A stretch of DNA of 64,000 bases from Marinomonas colpomeniae (GTDB lineage: Bacteria; Pseudomonadota; Gammaproteobacteria; Pseudomonadales; Marinomonadaceae): contig NZ_JACYFC010000001.1 of assembly GCF_014803385.1 (NCBI RefSeq), positions 516,136 to 580,135 on the forward strand. Direction: 5' to 3'. The notes beneath the pieces are model-generated. The model saw only the letters and a list, made by a program, of their open reading frames with translations. It was not told the origin of the DNA and did not search any database. Each line of letters begins with the position of its first letter. Within the stretch, counting starts at the first letter, position 1. The position numbers and the translations under genes are program-made. Below, one piece after another: positions 1 through 8,724 of this stretch.

Positions 1-83
1 CAATGCCAGAGGTGCAACCAGAATATATTAATATAACTTCTATTCAAGGAGATGAGGCACCAGTAGAAGAGCGTTTACAGTAG
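1..83 (+). CDS. 3' end of an unidentified protein (partial)
   Basis: An open frame enters from the left edge and stops at TAG 81-83. Only about 26 residues are visible, hydrophilic and acidic, ending in EERLQ. This is too little to assign a family. The next gene starts about 170 bases later, and nothing shows that the two are co-transcribed. Either a genuine C-terminus or a chance open frame is possible. Confidence 0.4.
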   Translation, partial: MPEVQPEYINITSIQGDEAPVEERLQ

Positions 84-256
84 TGCATTAACTTGCTAAA
101 TGTACCATTAAAAAATGGCGATGAAATACTTATTAAGTTTTGACTCGTCATTTTTTGTCTTAATACAAAATATGGGGTCGTTACTTAGCCATTGTGTATT
201 TACTTTTCTTTTATGTACTGTATTTTCCTAACCTTATTTCGTTCTTTGGAGCTTTT

Positions 257-670
257 ATGTCGGTCTTATTCCATTACGCGTTTCATGTCACTTGTTTGGA
301 GAAAACGCGTGATTTTTATGTGGATATATTAGGTTGTATTGAAGGCCGGAGTACTGATAGTTGGGTGGATTTCGATTTTTATGGTCATCAGCTTTCTTTG
401 CATTTGGGAATACCATCACCAACGACAAATACAGGTCAAGTTGGAGAACATCTCGTGCCTATGCCTCACTTTGGGTTAATATTACCTTTGGGAGAATGGC
501 AGAAAGTTGCAAAACGTTTGGCGGATGCCAACGTATTTTTTGATCTTTCCCCAAGTGTCCGATTTGAAGGTTTAGCAGGAGAGCAGTGGACAATGTTCTT
601 TAAAGACCCAAGTGGTAATGCAATAGAGTTAAAAGGTTTTAGAGAGTTGGCTAGAGTATATGATAAATGA
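257..670 (+). CDS. VOC (glyoxalase / extradiol dioxygenase fold) family protein
   Basis: A protein of about 137 residues with the vicinal-oxygen-chelate pattern. It begins with a beta strand (FHYAFHVTCLEKTRDFY), has a central HLG segment, and ends in the typical FFKDPSGNAIELKGF strand. The fold binds a divalent metal and serves glyoxalases, dioxygenases and resistance proteins; the substrate cannot be read here. The ATG at 257 is chosen because GGAG lies five bases upstream. The frame stays open upstream to 194, but that would add an unlikely hydrophobic extension. The stop overlaps the start of the next gene as ATGA, so the two are probably translationally coupled. Confidence 0.8.
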   Translation: MSVLFHYAFHVTCLEKTRDFYVDILGCIEGRSTDSWVDFDFYGHQLSLHLGIPSPTTNTGQVGEHLVPMPHFGLILPLGEWQKVAKRLADANVFFDLSPSVRFEGLAGEQWTMFFKDPSGNAIELKGFRELARVYDK

Positions 671-1602
671 TTCCTTTTATTAGTCGTATTAGCGCTGAAG
701 AGCAAACCATTTGGCTAGAAATCTTATCTCCAATGATGAATGATGAGGTCATTATCCCTTTTTCTGACTTAACCGAAGATGAAAAATTACAGTGTGATGT
801 TGCAATTGTTGCGAACCCAGATCCTGAGGATTTACGCGCTCTCCCTAACCTGAAGTGGGTTCAAAGTTTATGGGCTGGTGTTGAAAAAATGATGCAAGAG
901 CTGTCTTCACCTTCGTTTTCTGTAGTTCGTTTAGCGACACCGGATTTGTCTAATACCATGTCTGAAGCCGTATTAGCTTGGACACTTTTTCTACATCGTG
1001 ATATGCATATTTATGCAAAACAACAATCCCATAAAGTATGGCGGCAACATTCTATGGTGGTCGCTAAAGATCGTCGGATAGGTGTGCTTGGATTAGGTGC
1101 ATTAGGAAAAGCCAGTGCTCAACGTCTGGTTGATAATGGCTTCTCTGTTTCTGGTTGGAGTCGTAATGAGAAGCATATAGACAATATCGAGTGTTTTTAT
1201 GGAGAGGACGGTTTAGCCTGTTTATTGCAAAAAAGTGACATACTAATTTGTCTTTTGCCTTTGACAAATGAAACAAATAATTTATTAAATGAGCAGACAT
1301 TATCATATTTACCAGTTGGAGCCAGTATTATTAATTTTGCCCGTGGTCCTATTGTTGATGATGCTGCTTTGTTAATGAAACTTGAAGAAAGGCATTTATC
1401 TCATGCTATTCTAGATGTTTTTATGCAGGAACCCTTACCTGAAAGTCACCCTTATTGGGTAAATGAAAATGTAACGGTATTGCCTCATATTTCAGCACCA
1501 ACTAACCCTTATAGTACCAGTAATATTGTTGTTGAAAATATCAATTATTATCGAAAAACAGGGATTATTCCACCTGCTGTAGACTCTACTCAGGGTTATT
1601 GA
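667..1602 (+). CDS. ghrA: D-2-hydroxyacid dehydrogenase, glyoxylate/hydroxypyruvate reductase A type
   Basis: 311 residues, the usual length for GhrA, an NAD(P)H-dependent cytosolic reductase of glyoxylate and hydroxypyruvate. The nucleotide-binding motif GVLGLGALGKA lies near residue 140. The catalytic arginine is in NFARGPIVDD, and the acid and histidine are in the DVFMQEPLP and LPHISAPT segments. The early LKWVQSLWAGVE stretch is typical of the GhrA branch. It overlaps the VOC gene by four bases (ATGA) and is followed 57 bases later by a CHMI-type isomerase, so the three form a likely operon. Exact substrate preference is inferred from family only. Confidence 0.85.
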   Translation: MIPFISRISAEEQTIWLEILSPMMNDEVIIPFSDLTEDEKLQCDVAIVANPDPEDLRALPNLKWVQSLWAGVEKMMQELSSPSFSVVRLATPDLSNTMSEAVLAWTLFLHRDMHIYAKQQSHKVWRQHSMVVAKDRRIGVLGLGALGKASAQRLVDNGFSVSGWSRNEKHIDNIECFYGEDGLACLLQKSDILICLLPLTNETNNLLNEQTLSYLPVGASIINFARGPIVDDAALLMKLEERHLSHAILDVFMQEPLPESHPYWVNENVTVLPHISAPTNPYSTSNIVVENINYYRKTGIIPPAVDSTQGY

Positions 1603-1659
1603 TTTTCAATTCAATTGATGAAATTTCATTCATGATAAATTTAGTAAATGGAGTCTGAT

Positions 1660-2010
1660 ATGCCACATTGTATACTTGAATACAGCCAAAATTTAGAGCA
1701 AGAAGTACCGCCTGTAGACATGCTAGAAGCAATTAAAGAGGCCTGCATTACTTCTAATCTTTTTTCTGTAGAAGACATTAAACTACGCAGCGTTCCTTAT
1801 AAAAGTTTTATGACTGCAGGCCAAGAGGATGCTTTCATACATGTAATGCTTAGAGTTTTATCTGGGCGTACTCCAGAGCAAAAAAAGCATCTGTCCCATT
1901 TGATATTAGATGCTTTAATTAAGTTCTCACTGAAGGATGTTAGTTTTTCGGTAGAAGTGTGTGATATGGATCGTGACACTTATGCTAAAAAGGTTGTCCT
2001 TTCTCAATAA
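1660..2010 (+). CDS. 5-carboxymethyl-2-hydroxymuconate isomerase (CHMI) family tautomerase
   Basis: About 116 residues. It begins MPHCILEYSQN, so after methionine removal the N-terminus is the proline that acts as general base in the tautomerase superfamily. Length and start match HpaF/CHMI, which isomerises an intermediate of homoprotocatechuate breakdown. The ATG at 1660 is chosen because GGAG lies six bases upstream; an ATG at 1648 would bury the essential proline. No other homoprotocatechuate genes are nearby, so the true substrate may be another beta-keto acid. It is the third gene of the VOC-GhrA group. Confidence 0.8.
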   Translation: MPHCILEYSQNLEQEVPPVDMLEAIKEACITSNLFSVEDIKLRSVPYKSFMTAGQEDAFIHVMLRVLSGRTPEQKKHLSHLILDALIKFSLKDVSFSVEVCDMDRDTYAKKVVLSQ

Positions 2011-2074
2011 TAAGTATTTTGGCTGTTATTAAAGTCAGGATTAGGAATACGTTTTACCAAAAGGGTTATAAATA

Positions 2075-3094
2075 ATGAAAGCCATTGTGTACTCAATGAT
2101 GCTTCTTATCTTAACAGGTTTTTTTCCTAATATAGTTCTGGCCGAAGAAGTAGCAAATGAGCCTGAATTAGTAGTAGAAAATCCAGTTAACTGGGACGAA
2201 GAAAACTTAGAAAGTGATAGTGAAGAAGGCGAAGATCTTTCATTTTCGCCAGCTGAACCAGAAGTTCCGGAGTCTATTTCAAAGCGAGCTCTAAAAGCAA
2301 ATGGACTGCTCCAACAAAGAAGAAATAGAGAAGCAGATACGGTTAATAACCCATTTGTATTAACACCCCATAAGCCGAATTATTTTTTACCTTTCGCTTA
2401 TACCTCAAATCCTAATGATCGAGCCTTTTTAGGTAGTAGTGATTCTGAGACTTTGGACAGTGTTGAGTTTAAGTTCCAACTGAGTATTAAGTTTCCCGTT
2501 GCCTATGAGATAGTAGGACGCAATACCAGTTTATGGTTTGCTTATACACAACAGTCCTATTGGCAGGCTTACAATAGCGATATTTCAGCTCCTTTTAGAG
2601 ATACTAACTATGAACCTGAAGTCTTTATTGTAACCAAACCAAAACATAGTTTTTTAGGCATGAAGGCAGATTATGTTTCTTATGGATTTGCTCATCAATC
2701 TAATGGTCAATCGGAAGATTTATCCCGTTCGTGGAACCGATTTTATGTGGATTTCTTGTTTGAAAAAGGTAATACGGCATTCTCGTTTAAGCCTTGGTAT
2801 CGTATTCCAGAAAACTCAAGTGAAGATGACAACCCTAATATCGAAGATTATTATGGGTATGGTGAGTTTAGTTTAATACATATTATTGACGATTATAGTT
2901 TTGATGTTATGTTTCGAAATAATCTGAAGTCATCAGGTAATAGAGGCGCTGTACAGTTAGGGTTTAACTTCCCTTTGTGGGGGAAGACACGAGGGTATAT
3001 TCAATATTTTAATGGTTATGGCCAATCATTATTGGATTATGATCACCAAACACAATCCCTTGGTGTGGGCGTTATGTTGACAAATTGGTTGTGA
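2075..3094 (+). CDS. pldA: Outer-membrane phospholipase A (OMPLA)
   Basis: 339 residues with a signal peptide (about 1-23, ending VLA), an acidic linker to about residue 75, and a beta-barrel domain. The PldA active-site block is clear: His207 and Ser209 in GFAHQSNGQS, then Asn221 in SWNR, matching the Ser-His-Asn triad of OMPLA. The enzyme hydrolyses phospholipids that reach the outer leaflet and helps keep outer-membrane asymmetry. The protein is about 50 residues longer than the E. coli enzyme because of the acidic linker. It is transcribed alone: 60 bases separate it from the gene before, and a terminator follows. Confidence 0.93.
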   Translation: MKAIVYSMMLLILTGFFPNIVLAEEVANEPELVVENPVNWDEENLESDSEEGEDLSFSPAEPEVPESISKRALKANGLLQQRRNREADTVNNPFVLTPHKPNYFLPFAYTSNPNDRAFLGSSDSETLDSVEFKFQLSIKFPVAYEIVGRNTSLWFAYTQQSYWQAYNSDISAPFRDTNYEPEVFIVTKPKHSFLGMKADYVSYGFAHQSNGQSEDLSRSWNRFYVDFLFEKGNTAFSFKPWYRIPENSSEDDNPNIEDYYGYGEFSLIHIIDDYSFDVMFRNNLKSSGNRGAVQLGFNFPLWGKTRGYIQYFNGYGQSLLDYDHQTQSLGVGVMLTNWL

Positions 3095-3190
3095 TTTTTT
3101 AGTAGGTGTGAAAAATATCCATTAGGAATATGGAAAGACGCTTATATGTATTTGCGTTCTTTAAGAATATTTCATTAAAAGACATAAGAA

Positions 3191-3216
3191 ATGCCTCGTA
3201 ATTACGAGGCATTTTT
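3191..3216 (+). terminator. Rho-independent terminator after pldA
   Basis: The stem atgcctcg / cgaggcat around a TAATTA loop is followed by five T. It isolates pldA from the Pho-box operon downstream. Confidence 0.8.
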
Positions 3217-3227
3217 GTATATCCCGT

Positions 3228-3267
3228 CTGTCATCAAGCTGTCACTGAAATGCTATGTAACTGACAT
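3228..3267 (+). promoter_or_regulatory. Pho box (PhoB site) and promoter of the PAP2-glycosyltransferase operon
   Basis: CTGTCAT at 3228-3234, a four-base spacer, and CTGTCAC at 3239-3245 form an almost perfect 18-bp Pho box (two 7-bp direct repeats with an 11-bp period). A third related repeat, CTGACAT at 3261-3267, lies on the same 11-bp phase. A -10-like TATGTA starts at 3254, eight bases after the box. PhoB sites normally replace the -35 in this position. The sites are seen directly; control by PhoB is inferred. Confidence 0.75.
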
Positions 3268-3312
3268 TTTTGTCGTCTATGTTAAAGGGATGACAAACAT
3301 AGAGGTAATAGC

Positions 3313-3828
3313 ATGAACATACTTCAGAATATCCATGCATTTGATGTCCAGACTTTCTATTGGTGTATGGCTCGTAAGCACAGAGCTAAATTAACCCGTA
3401 TGGGTCGAGCTATTTCGTTCTCTGCTGATGGGCCTTTGTATGCAGTTGTCGCTCTCTTGGCTTGGACTGCTGGTTATGACACTTTAGTGCTGATTTTAGC
3501 TTTTGGTCTATTACTGGAACGTTGCGTATATTTTGTTTTGAAGCGAGGTTTCAAACGAAACCGCCCCGCAGATGAGCTAGATGACTTTTGTAGCTTTATT
3601 ATTCCTTCAGATCAATTTTCTTTTCCATCTGGTCATACTTCGGGCGCATTCTTTATCGCTTTTTGTTTGAGTGAGTGGTTTCCTAGCTTAAATGTAATGT
3701 TCTACTTCTGGGCCGTTAATGTAGGTTTATCGCGTATTTTTCTTGGTGTCCATTTTCCTACAGATACGATTATTGGCGCTCTGTTAGGGAGTGCTTGTGC
3801 CGCCTTAATGATTGGAGTTTTAGTATGA
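3313..3828 (+). CDS. PAP2-superfamily membrane phosphatase
   Basis: 171 residues with several membrane helices and the three PAP2 signature blocks: the KRGFKRNRP region, PSGHTSG, and SRIFLGVHFPTD with its catalytic histidine. Enzymes of this type dephosphorylate phosphatidic acid, phosphatidylglycerophosphate or undecaprenyl pyrophosphate at the membrane. GAGG precedes the ATG by eight bases. The stop overlaps the start of the glycosyltransferase gene (ATGA), so the two are translationally coupled. A Pho box stands in front. In that setting dephosphorylation of a phospholipid to diacylglycerol is the most attractive role, but the sequence alone does not choose the substrate. Confidence 0.9.
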   Translation: MNILQNIHAFDVQTFYWCMARKHRAKLTRMGRAISFSADGPLYAVVALLAWTAGYDTLVLILAFGLLLERCVYFVLKRGFKRNRPADELDDFCSFIIPSDQFSFPSGHTSGAFFIAFCLSEWFPSLNVMFYFWAVNVGLSRIFLGVHFPTDTIIGALLGSACAALMIGVLV

Positions 3829-4916
3829 AGATACTGTATGGCGTTCAAGGGACTGGAAATGGACATATAACACGAGCTAGGGCCATGGCCGTTGAGATGA
3901 AATTAGCTGGAATAAAAGTTGACTTTGTTTTTTCTGGACGTCCTCCGGAAGACTATTTTGATATGTCGGTGTTTGGTGATTATCGTACTTTTAGAGGCCT
4001 TAGTTTTGTCGCGCGTAATGGTAAATTAAATTTTTTTGCGACTGTTCTAAGCGTCTCAATTCTCAAGCTCTGTCGAGATATTAGATCATTAGATACTCGA
4101 GGCTATGATCTGGTTATTACTGATTTCGAGCCTATTGTTGCATGGGCGGCAAAATCTCAAGGTGTTCTATGCATTGGGTTTGGACATCAATATGCGTTTA
4201 AGCATGATATTCCGCGTTATAAAAAAAATCTTGTTGCTCAATGGGTAATGTCAAATTTTGCTCCATCTACTATTCAGCTTGGCGCTCACTGGCATCATTT
4301 TGGTTATCCTATTTTACCTCCGTTAATTCATGCTGAAGAAATACAGAATATGCCTAATACAGAGCAGGTATTGGTGTATTTACCTTTTGAAAATAGTGAT
4401 GTTGTTTTAGATTTGCTTGAAGAAGTGCCGAGTTACCACTTTCGCTTACATTGTAAAGACATTGATCCAGGTGTTTATGGCAATGTAGAAGTATTTCCTT
4501 TTAGCCGAGATCAGTTCCAACAGAATTTGAACGAATGTGAGTCCGTGCTTTGTAATGCAGGATTTGAATTGAATTCAGAGGCGTTACAGCTTGGACGTCG
4601 TATATTGGTAAAGCCTCTTAAAGGTCAAATAGAACAGCATTCTAATGCTATTGCTTTAGAGCGACTAGGAATTGCGAAAACGACGGCAGTACTGAATTCA
4701 AAAATCATTCAAGAATGGCTAGAGACGAGTCGAGTGGTTCAGGTTAATTATCCCAATGTGGCTCGCGCTGTAGTGGCTTGGTTACAAGTTGGAAACAATA
4801 TGAGTTTATCTGATTTATGTGTATCTTTGTGGCAGCAGACACCTAATGTATCTGGTATCGATTTTACGTATCCTCATAAAAAAAGAAAAATATCCTCAAA
4901 GCCTGTCACTATTTGA
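3825..4916 (+). CDS. MurG-like (GT-B) glycosyltransferase, MJ1255/VC2487 family
   Basis: About 363 residues starting MKILYGVQGTGNGHITRA, the glycine-rich N-terminal loop of GT-B enzymes such as MurG and diacylglycerol glycosyltransferases. The C-terminal half carries a donor-binding region around CNAGFELNSEALQLGRR. The sequence resembles the MJ1255/VC2487 glycosyltransferase family, whose acceptor is not firmly known. The ATG at 3825 overlaps the PAP2 stop. Coupling to a PAP2 phosphatase behind a Pho box suggests that the acceptor is the diacylglycerol released by PAP2, making a phosphorus-free glycolipid (inference). The C-terminus is strongly basic (KKRKISSK), consistent with membrane association. 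Confidence 0.85.
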   Translation: MKILYGVQGTGNGHITRARAMAVEMKLAGIKVDFVFSGRPPEDYFDMSVFGDYRTFRGLSFVARNGKLNFFATVLSVSILKLCRDIRSLDTRGYDLVITDFEPIVAWAAKSQGVLCIGFGHQYAFKHDIPRYKKNLVAQWVMSNFAPSTIQLGAHWHHFGYPILPPLIHAEEIQNMPNTEQVLVYLPFENSDVVLDLLEEVPSYHFRLHCKDIDPGVYGNVEVFPFSRDQFQQNLNECESVLCNAGFELNSEALQLGRRILVKPLKGQIEQHSNAIALERLGIAKTTAVLNSKIIQEWLETSRVVQVNYPNVARAVVAWLQVGNNMSLSDLCVSLWQQTPNVSGIDFTYPHKKRKISSKPVTI

Positions 4917-4951
4917 TGTTGTCGTAATTTTCTATCTTAGAATGTAAATAT

Positions 4952-4988
4952 AAATGCCGCGGCCATAAATCATAGCCGTGGCATTTTT
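4952..4988. terminator. Bidirectional terminator between convergent genes
   Basis: Twelve-base arms (aaatgccgcggc and gccgtggcattt, one mismatch) flank an 11-base loop, with T-rich tails on both strands. It serves the glycosyltransferase gene and the yghX-like gene. Confidence 0.75.
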
Positions 4989-5005
4989 ATTTAGTCTTAT
5001 TTCTT

Positions 5006-5926
5006 TTACGTGTTTAAGTTTTGCTTAAAGAAACTAATTGTACGTTCCCACGCAAGTTCTGCGTTGTCTTCTTGATAACGTGCAGTTGAGTCATTATGGA
5101 ATCCATGATTTGCAGTAGGATAGATATACGCTGTGTAATCTACTTTATTTGCTTTTAGTTCTTTCTCATATCCGACCCAAGTTGCGTTCACTCGTTTATC
5201 TAGTTCCGCAAGATGAATTTGCAGTGGTGCCTTAATCTTATCAATGTTTGATTTTGCCGGTGTACCGTAATAAGGCGCACCTGCATTGATAGTGTCTGGC
5301 ATGTTGGCTGCCAGATGATTCGTTAAGAAACCTCCAAAGCAAAATCCAACCATGCCGACTTTACCAGTGGCTAATGAATGGCTTTTAAGTAGAGTCGCTG
5401 CATCCATGAAATCACCGACAATTTTACTGCCGTCCATGGATTTTTGCATAGCACGACCCTCATCATCGTTACCTGGGTAGCCACCTAAAGGAAACAGTGC
5501 ATCAGGTGCGAAAGCAATAAATCCAGCTTTTGCTAAACGACGCGCAACGTCTTCAATGTATGGATTAAGACCACGGTTTTCATGAGCAACAAGAACTGCT
5601 GGCGCTTTATTACTTGAGTCTACATTTTTTGGAATAACCAAATAACCACGGCCTTTTCCATGACCGTTAGGTGTATCAAATTCTACATAGCTTGCAGTAA
5701 TATCTGGGTCATTAAAAGATACTTGTTCTGCTAATGCATAATTTGGGGTGAGGGCTCCAGCGACAACAGAGAGCGTTAGTCCTGCAACACTTAATGCGCC
5801 AAGGCGAGACAGAAAAGTACGTCGATCAATGTCACCATGAGCGTACTCGTCATACCAATCAAATGCTTCTTGAGGGATGTCTTTTGCGGATAAAGCTAAG
5901 GTCGTTTTTTCTGTTTTTAAGCTCAC
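5006..5926 (-). CDS. yghX: Tat-exported dienelactone-hydrolase family protein (YghX type)
   Basis: 306 residues from a GTG at 5926, which has AAGGAG five bases upstream; an in-frame ATG at 5971 lacks a comparable site. A twin-arginine signal (DRRTFL, residues 34-39, then a hydrophobic stretch ending ALA) precedes an alpha/beta hydrolase domain. The nucleophile elbow is GFCFGG, so the nucleophile is cysteine as in dienelactone hydrolases. An acid follows in AELDKR and a histidine in NHGFHND. VAHENRGLNPYIEDVARR is a near-exact match to E. coli YghX as I remember it. The substrate is unknown. It lies alone, convergent with the glycosyltransferase gene. Confidence 0.85.
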   Translation of the reverse strand: MSLKTEKTTLALSAKDIPQEAFDWYDEYAHGDIDRRTFLSRLGALSVAGLTLSVVAGALTPNYALAEQVSFNDPDITASYVEFDTPNGHGKGRGYLVIPKNVDSSNKAPAVLVAHENRGLNPYIEDVARRLAKAGFIAFAPDALFPLGGYPGNDDEGRAMQKSMDGSKIVGDFMDAATLLKSHSLATGKVGMVGFCFGGFLTNHLAANMPDTINAGAPYYGTPAKSNIDKIKAPLQIHLAELDKRVNATWVGYEKELKANKVDYTAYIYPTANHGFHNDSTARYQEDNAELAWERTISFFKQNLNT

Positions 5927-6214
5927 TTTAACTCCTTTTTTACTTCGTCTATTTTTAGGTTGGTAAATCAAAAAGTTTCAGAATCAAATATGTTAGAGTT
6001 TTTTTTTCTAAATTGGTTCAATAAATAGATATATACAAAATACGGCTTCAGGTGTGGTTAAGCAAGTTTATAGGAATGACAAATTTTAATCGAAAAACGG
6101 GATGAATTTAGGTTTTTTTGTCTTACCATATAAATCTCGCCTTTGAAGGATTATTATGTGCGAGTTTTAAATAATCATGTCATGTGACAAGGTCAAGAAA
6201 CTTAGGATAAATTT

Positions 6215-6898
6215 ATGAATGCTGATGTAATGCAGCCAAGCAATGTAACTAGCCTTGTCTTGTCTGATGCTGCGATTAAAGTACGTGATACCCTTATCAA
6301 AAGTGGTTTAGAAACTCCGATGATTGATAACGGTTTAACAAGCGAAGAAAAATATCAACGTATTAAGGCTGCATTTGAAGATGTAGTGACAACATTGGGA
6401 TTGGATTTAGCCGACGATAGTTTGGCGGAAACACCACATCGCATTGCAAAAATGTACGTTAAAGAAATTTTTTCTGGTTTAGATTACGCACACTTTCCTA
6501 AAATCACCGTAATCGAAAATAAGATGAAAGTGGATGAAATGGTTAAGGTAAGTGATATTAGTTTCACAAGTACATGTGAACATCATTTCGTCACTATTGA
6601 TGGATTGGCTAAAGTGGCTTACTTACCCAAAACCAAAATTATTGGTTTGTCGAAAATAAATCGAATAGTACGTTTTTTTGCTCAACGTCCACAGGTACAA
6701 GAGCGTCTTACTCAGCAGATTTTAGTCACGCTACAAGCCTTGTTAGAAACAGATAACGTCGCGGTTAGCATTAGTGCTGTACATTATTGTGTGAAAGCAC
6801 GAGGTGTTATGGATGCGAGTTCTTCGACTCAAACGACAGCATTAGGTGGTTTGTTTAAAAGTAGCGATAAAACACGTTTTGAGTTTCTTGCTAAGTAA
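6215..6898 (+). CDS. folE: GTP cyclohydrolase I
   Basis: 227 residues. It makes dihydroneopterin triphosphate from GTP, the first step of folate and pterin synthesis, as a cytosolic toroidal decamer. The zinc ligands appear as STCEHH and as the cysteine in [21 protein letters not shown] and [12 protein letters not shown] are standard FolE blocks. The N-terminus is about 30 residues longer than the core. The gene is followed by an unrelated small membrane protein gene 82 bases later. A palindrome-like TGTCATGTGACA lies about 26 bases before the start, but I cannot assign a regulator to it. Confidence 0.96.
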   Translation: MNADVMQPSNVTSLVLSDAAIKVRDTLIKSGLETPMIDNGLTSEEKYQRIKAAFEDVVTTLGLDLADDSLAETPHRIAKMYVKEIFSGLDYAHFPKITVIENKMKVDEMVKVSDISFTSTCEHHFVTIDGLAKVAYLPKTKIIGLSKINRIVRFFAQRPQVQERLTQQILVTLQALLETDNVAVSISAVHYCVKARGVMDASSSTQTTALGGLFKSSDKTRFEFLAK

Positions 6899-6980
6899 TA
6901 CAGTGTTAGTAATACAACGCTTAGTGAAGCGGTATAATTTATTGAATACTATGACGGTTTGAACCGAAAGGCCTTTTACA

Positions 6981-7253
6981 ATGACAGATAAAAATACATC
7001 ATGGTTCCCAGCAAAAGAAAATGGTTGGGGCTGGGGTAGACCGACTGCATGGCAAGGTTGGTTTGTACAAATGTTTTATTTATTTGCGGTTGGCTTTATT
7101 AGTTATTGGGTAGATCCAAAAGTAGAACTACTAAAATGGGCTTTACTTGTCTCTGTTAGCACTTTGATTCTACTTGCTATTTATTACATTAAAGGCGAAT
7201 CGCCTAACTGGAAGTGGAAGCCGATTGAAAAAAGTAAAAAGCGATTTAAGTAA
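6981..7253 (+). CDS. Small tryptophan-rich membrane protein of unknown function
   Basis: 90 residues with two predicted membrane helices (about 28-42 and 50-68) and a very tryptophan-rich N-terminus around NGWGWGRPTAWQGW. The C-terminus is basic (EKSKKRFK) and probably cytoplasmic. AAGG stands upstream of the ATG. I recognise the pattern from hypothetical proteins of marine gammaproteobacteria but know no function. A 9-bp perfect hairpin (7242-7263) covers the stop codon. Confidence 0.7.
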   Translation: MTDKNTSWFPAKENGWGWGRPTAWQGWFVQMFYLFAVGFISYWVDPKVELLKWALLVSVSTLILLAIYYIKGESPNWKWKPIEKSKKRFK

Positions 7254-7335
7254 GCTTAAATCGTAAGTAGATTTAAAGATTTCATTTACAGGAAAGATGC
7301 GTTGAAATACGGAAATCTTTAATAAGGATGTCTTT

Positions 7336-8535
7336 ATGCGCACATCGGGCCTGTTATTGTTTGTTGCCTATTTAGGTTTTATTAGTTTGGGTTTACCAGA
7401 TGCAGCACATGGTATTAATTGGCCATTTGTCCGTACTGAATTTGGTGCTCCAATTGGATGGCTAGGTCTAGTCATTCTCTGCAGCGGTATTGGCTATCTA
7501 ATCTCGAGTTTTTCTGTTGGTTACTTGTTGTCTCGCCTAGGTGTTGGGCGGCTTTTAGTATTGAGCAGCTTTCTTGTCAGCCTGGGTTTATTGGGTTTTT
7601 ACTGCAGCTCCAGTTTTATTGTTTTTGTTCTGTTTGCAATTTTGATTGGCATGGGGTCTGGTGCGATTGATGCTGGATTGAATGCTTACGCAGCGGAACA
7701 TTTTTCTACTCGGCATATGAATTGGCTCCACGCCGCCTTTGGTGTTGGGGCAACAACAGGCCCTATCATTATTACAACAGTGTTGGTGAATTTTTCACAA
7801 AACTGGCGCTTAGGTTATGCTGTTCTCGCCGTTATTTTATTCACAATCACCGTGATATTTATTTTTAGCCGTAACTTGTGGGAAAGTGACAAGCACCTTC
7901 CTCAACAAGCAGAAAATACAACAGATGAGACTCAAACTCGTTCCGCTTATTTACCCGAAAAAGTCACCCAGCTTCAGGCGTTAAAACACCCTGTTATCCA
8001 ATATCAAATTGTATTTTTCTTTTTATACACAGGTGTCGAATTCGGCATCGGGCAGTGGGCTTTTACTGTGATGACGGAATCACGAGGTATCTCATTAGCG
8101 AGTGCTGGAACTTGGGTTGCTATTTATTGGGGCTCTTTGGCATTTGGTCGAGCCGTTTTTGGCTTTCTAGTAGAGCGTTTTTCAGTTGATCTGTTATTAC
8201 GTTTTTGTTTGATTGGTGTTGTTATTGGAGTGGTGCTTTTTAATATTAATATCACTCCCTATACAAGCTATCTCGGTTTAGTGTTAGTCGGTTTCTGTGC
8301 CGCTCCGATTTTCCCCAGCATGATTTCTCAGACACTTATTCGGGTTGGAAAATCGTATTCTACTCACGCCATTGGCTTTCAGGTCAGTGCTGCTGTGATG
8401 GGTGGTATGACGTTACCTGTGATAAGTGGTCTAGTAGGCGAACAGTTTGGTCTACATTGGTTGAGCGTCACCTTTTTAGTTTATGCATTGGGGTTGCTTG
8501 TTCTCTTCCATTTTATTTCAAAGCGAACGGTGTAG
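7336..8535 (+). CDS. MFS transporter (FucP-like / sugar-permease type)
   Basis: 399 residues with about twelve membrane helices and a hydrophilic central loop (about residues 185-220) that divides the two six-helix halves. The start FVAYLGFISLGLPDAAHGINWPF and the GMGSGAIDAGLNAYAA block are typical of the fucose-permease-like branch of the major facilitator superfamily. The substrate is unknown. AAGGATG stands a few bases before the ATG. No enzyme genes nearby hint at a pathway. Confidence 0.85.
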   Translation: MRTSGLLLFVAYLGFISLGLPDAAHGINWPFVRTEFGAPIGWLGLVILCSGIGYLISSFSVGYLLSRLGVGRLLVLSSFLVSLGLLGFYCSSSFIVFVLFAILIGMGSGAIDAGLNAYAAEHFSTRHMNWLHAAFGVGATTGPIIITTVLVNFSQNWRLGYAVLAVILFTITVIFIFSRNLWESDKHLPQQAENTTDETQTRSAYLPEKVTQLQALKHPVIQYQIVFFFLYTGVEFGIGQWAFTVMTESRGISLASAGTWVAIYWGSLAFGRAVFGFLVERFSVDLLLRFCLIGVVIGVVLFNINITPYTSYLGLVLVGFCAAPIFPSMISQTLIRVGKSYSTHAIGFQVSAAVMGGMTLPVISGLVGEQFGLHWLSVTFLVYALGLLVLFHFISKRTV

Positions 8536-8663
8536 CCTATTTTAAGATATTTTTTGAGGGCATATAGAAAGATATAACACTTTTCATCTATCTTTCATAA
8601 CCTCTTTAAAGTGAAATTAGCATCAGAGGTAGGATAGAAAATATGTTATTTTAGGGCCTTATT

Positions 8664-8699
8664 AAAATCAGGATGATAAATAGTCTAGTCTGATTTTTT
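8664..8699 (+). terminator. Possible terminator between two MFS genes
   Basis: Arms aaaatcag / ctgatttt with a long loop, followed by a T run. It is weak because of the 18-base loop. Confidence 0.4.
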
Positions 8700-8724
8700 G
8701 GCTAGCTGATATCAAGGATTTACA

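Noticed and set aside
6176-6190. TGTCATGTGACA before folE as a CRP or PhoB site
   Set aside because: The spacing is wrong for CRP, and only one 7-bp Pho repeat is present.
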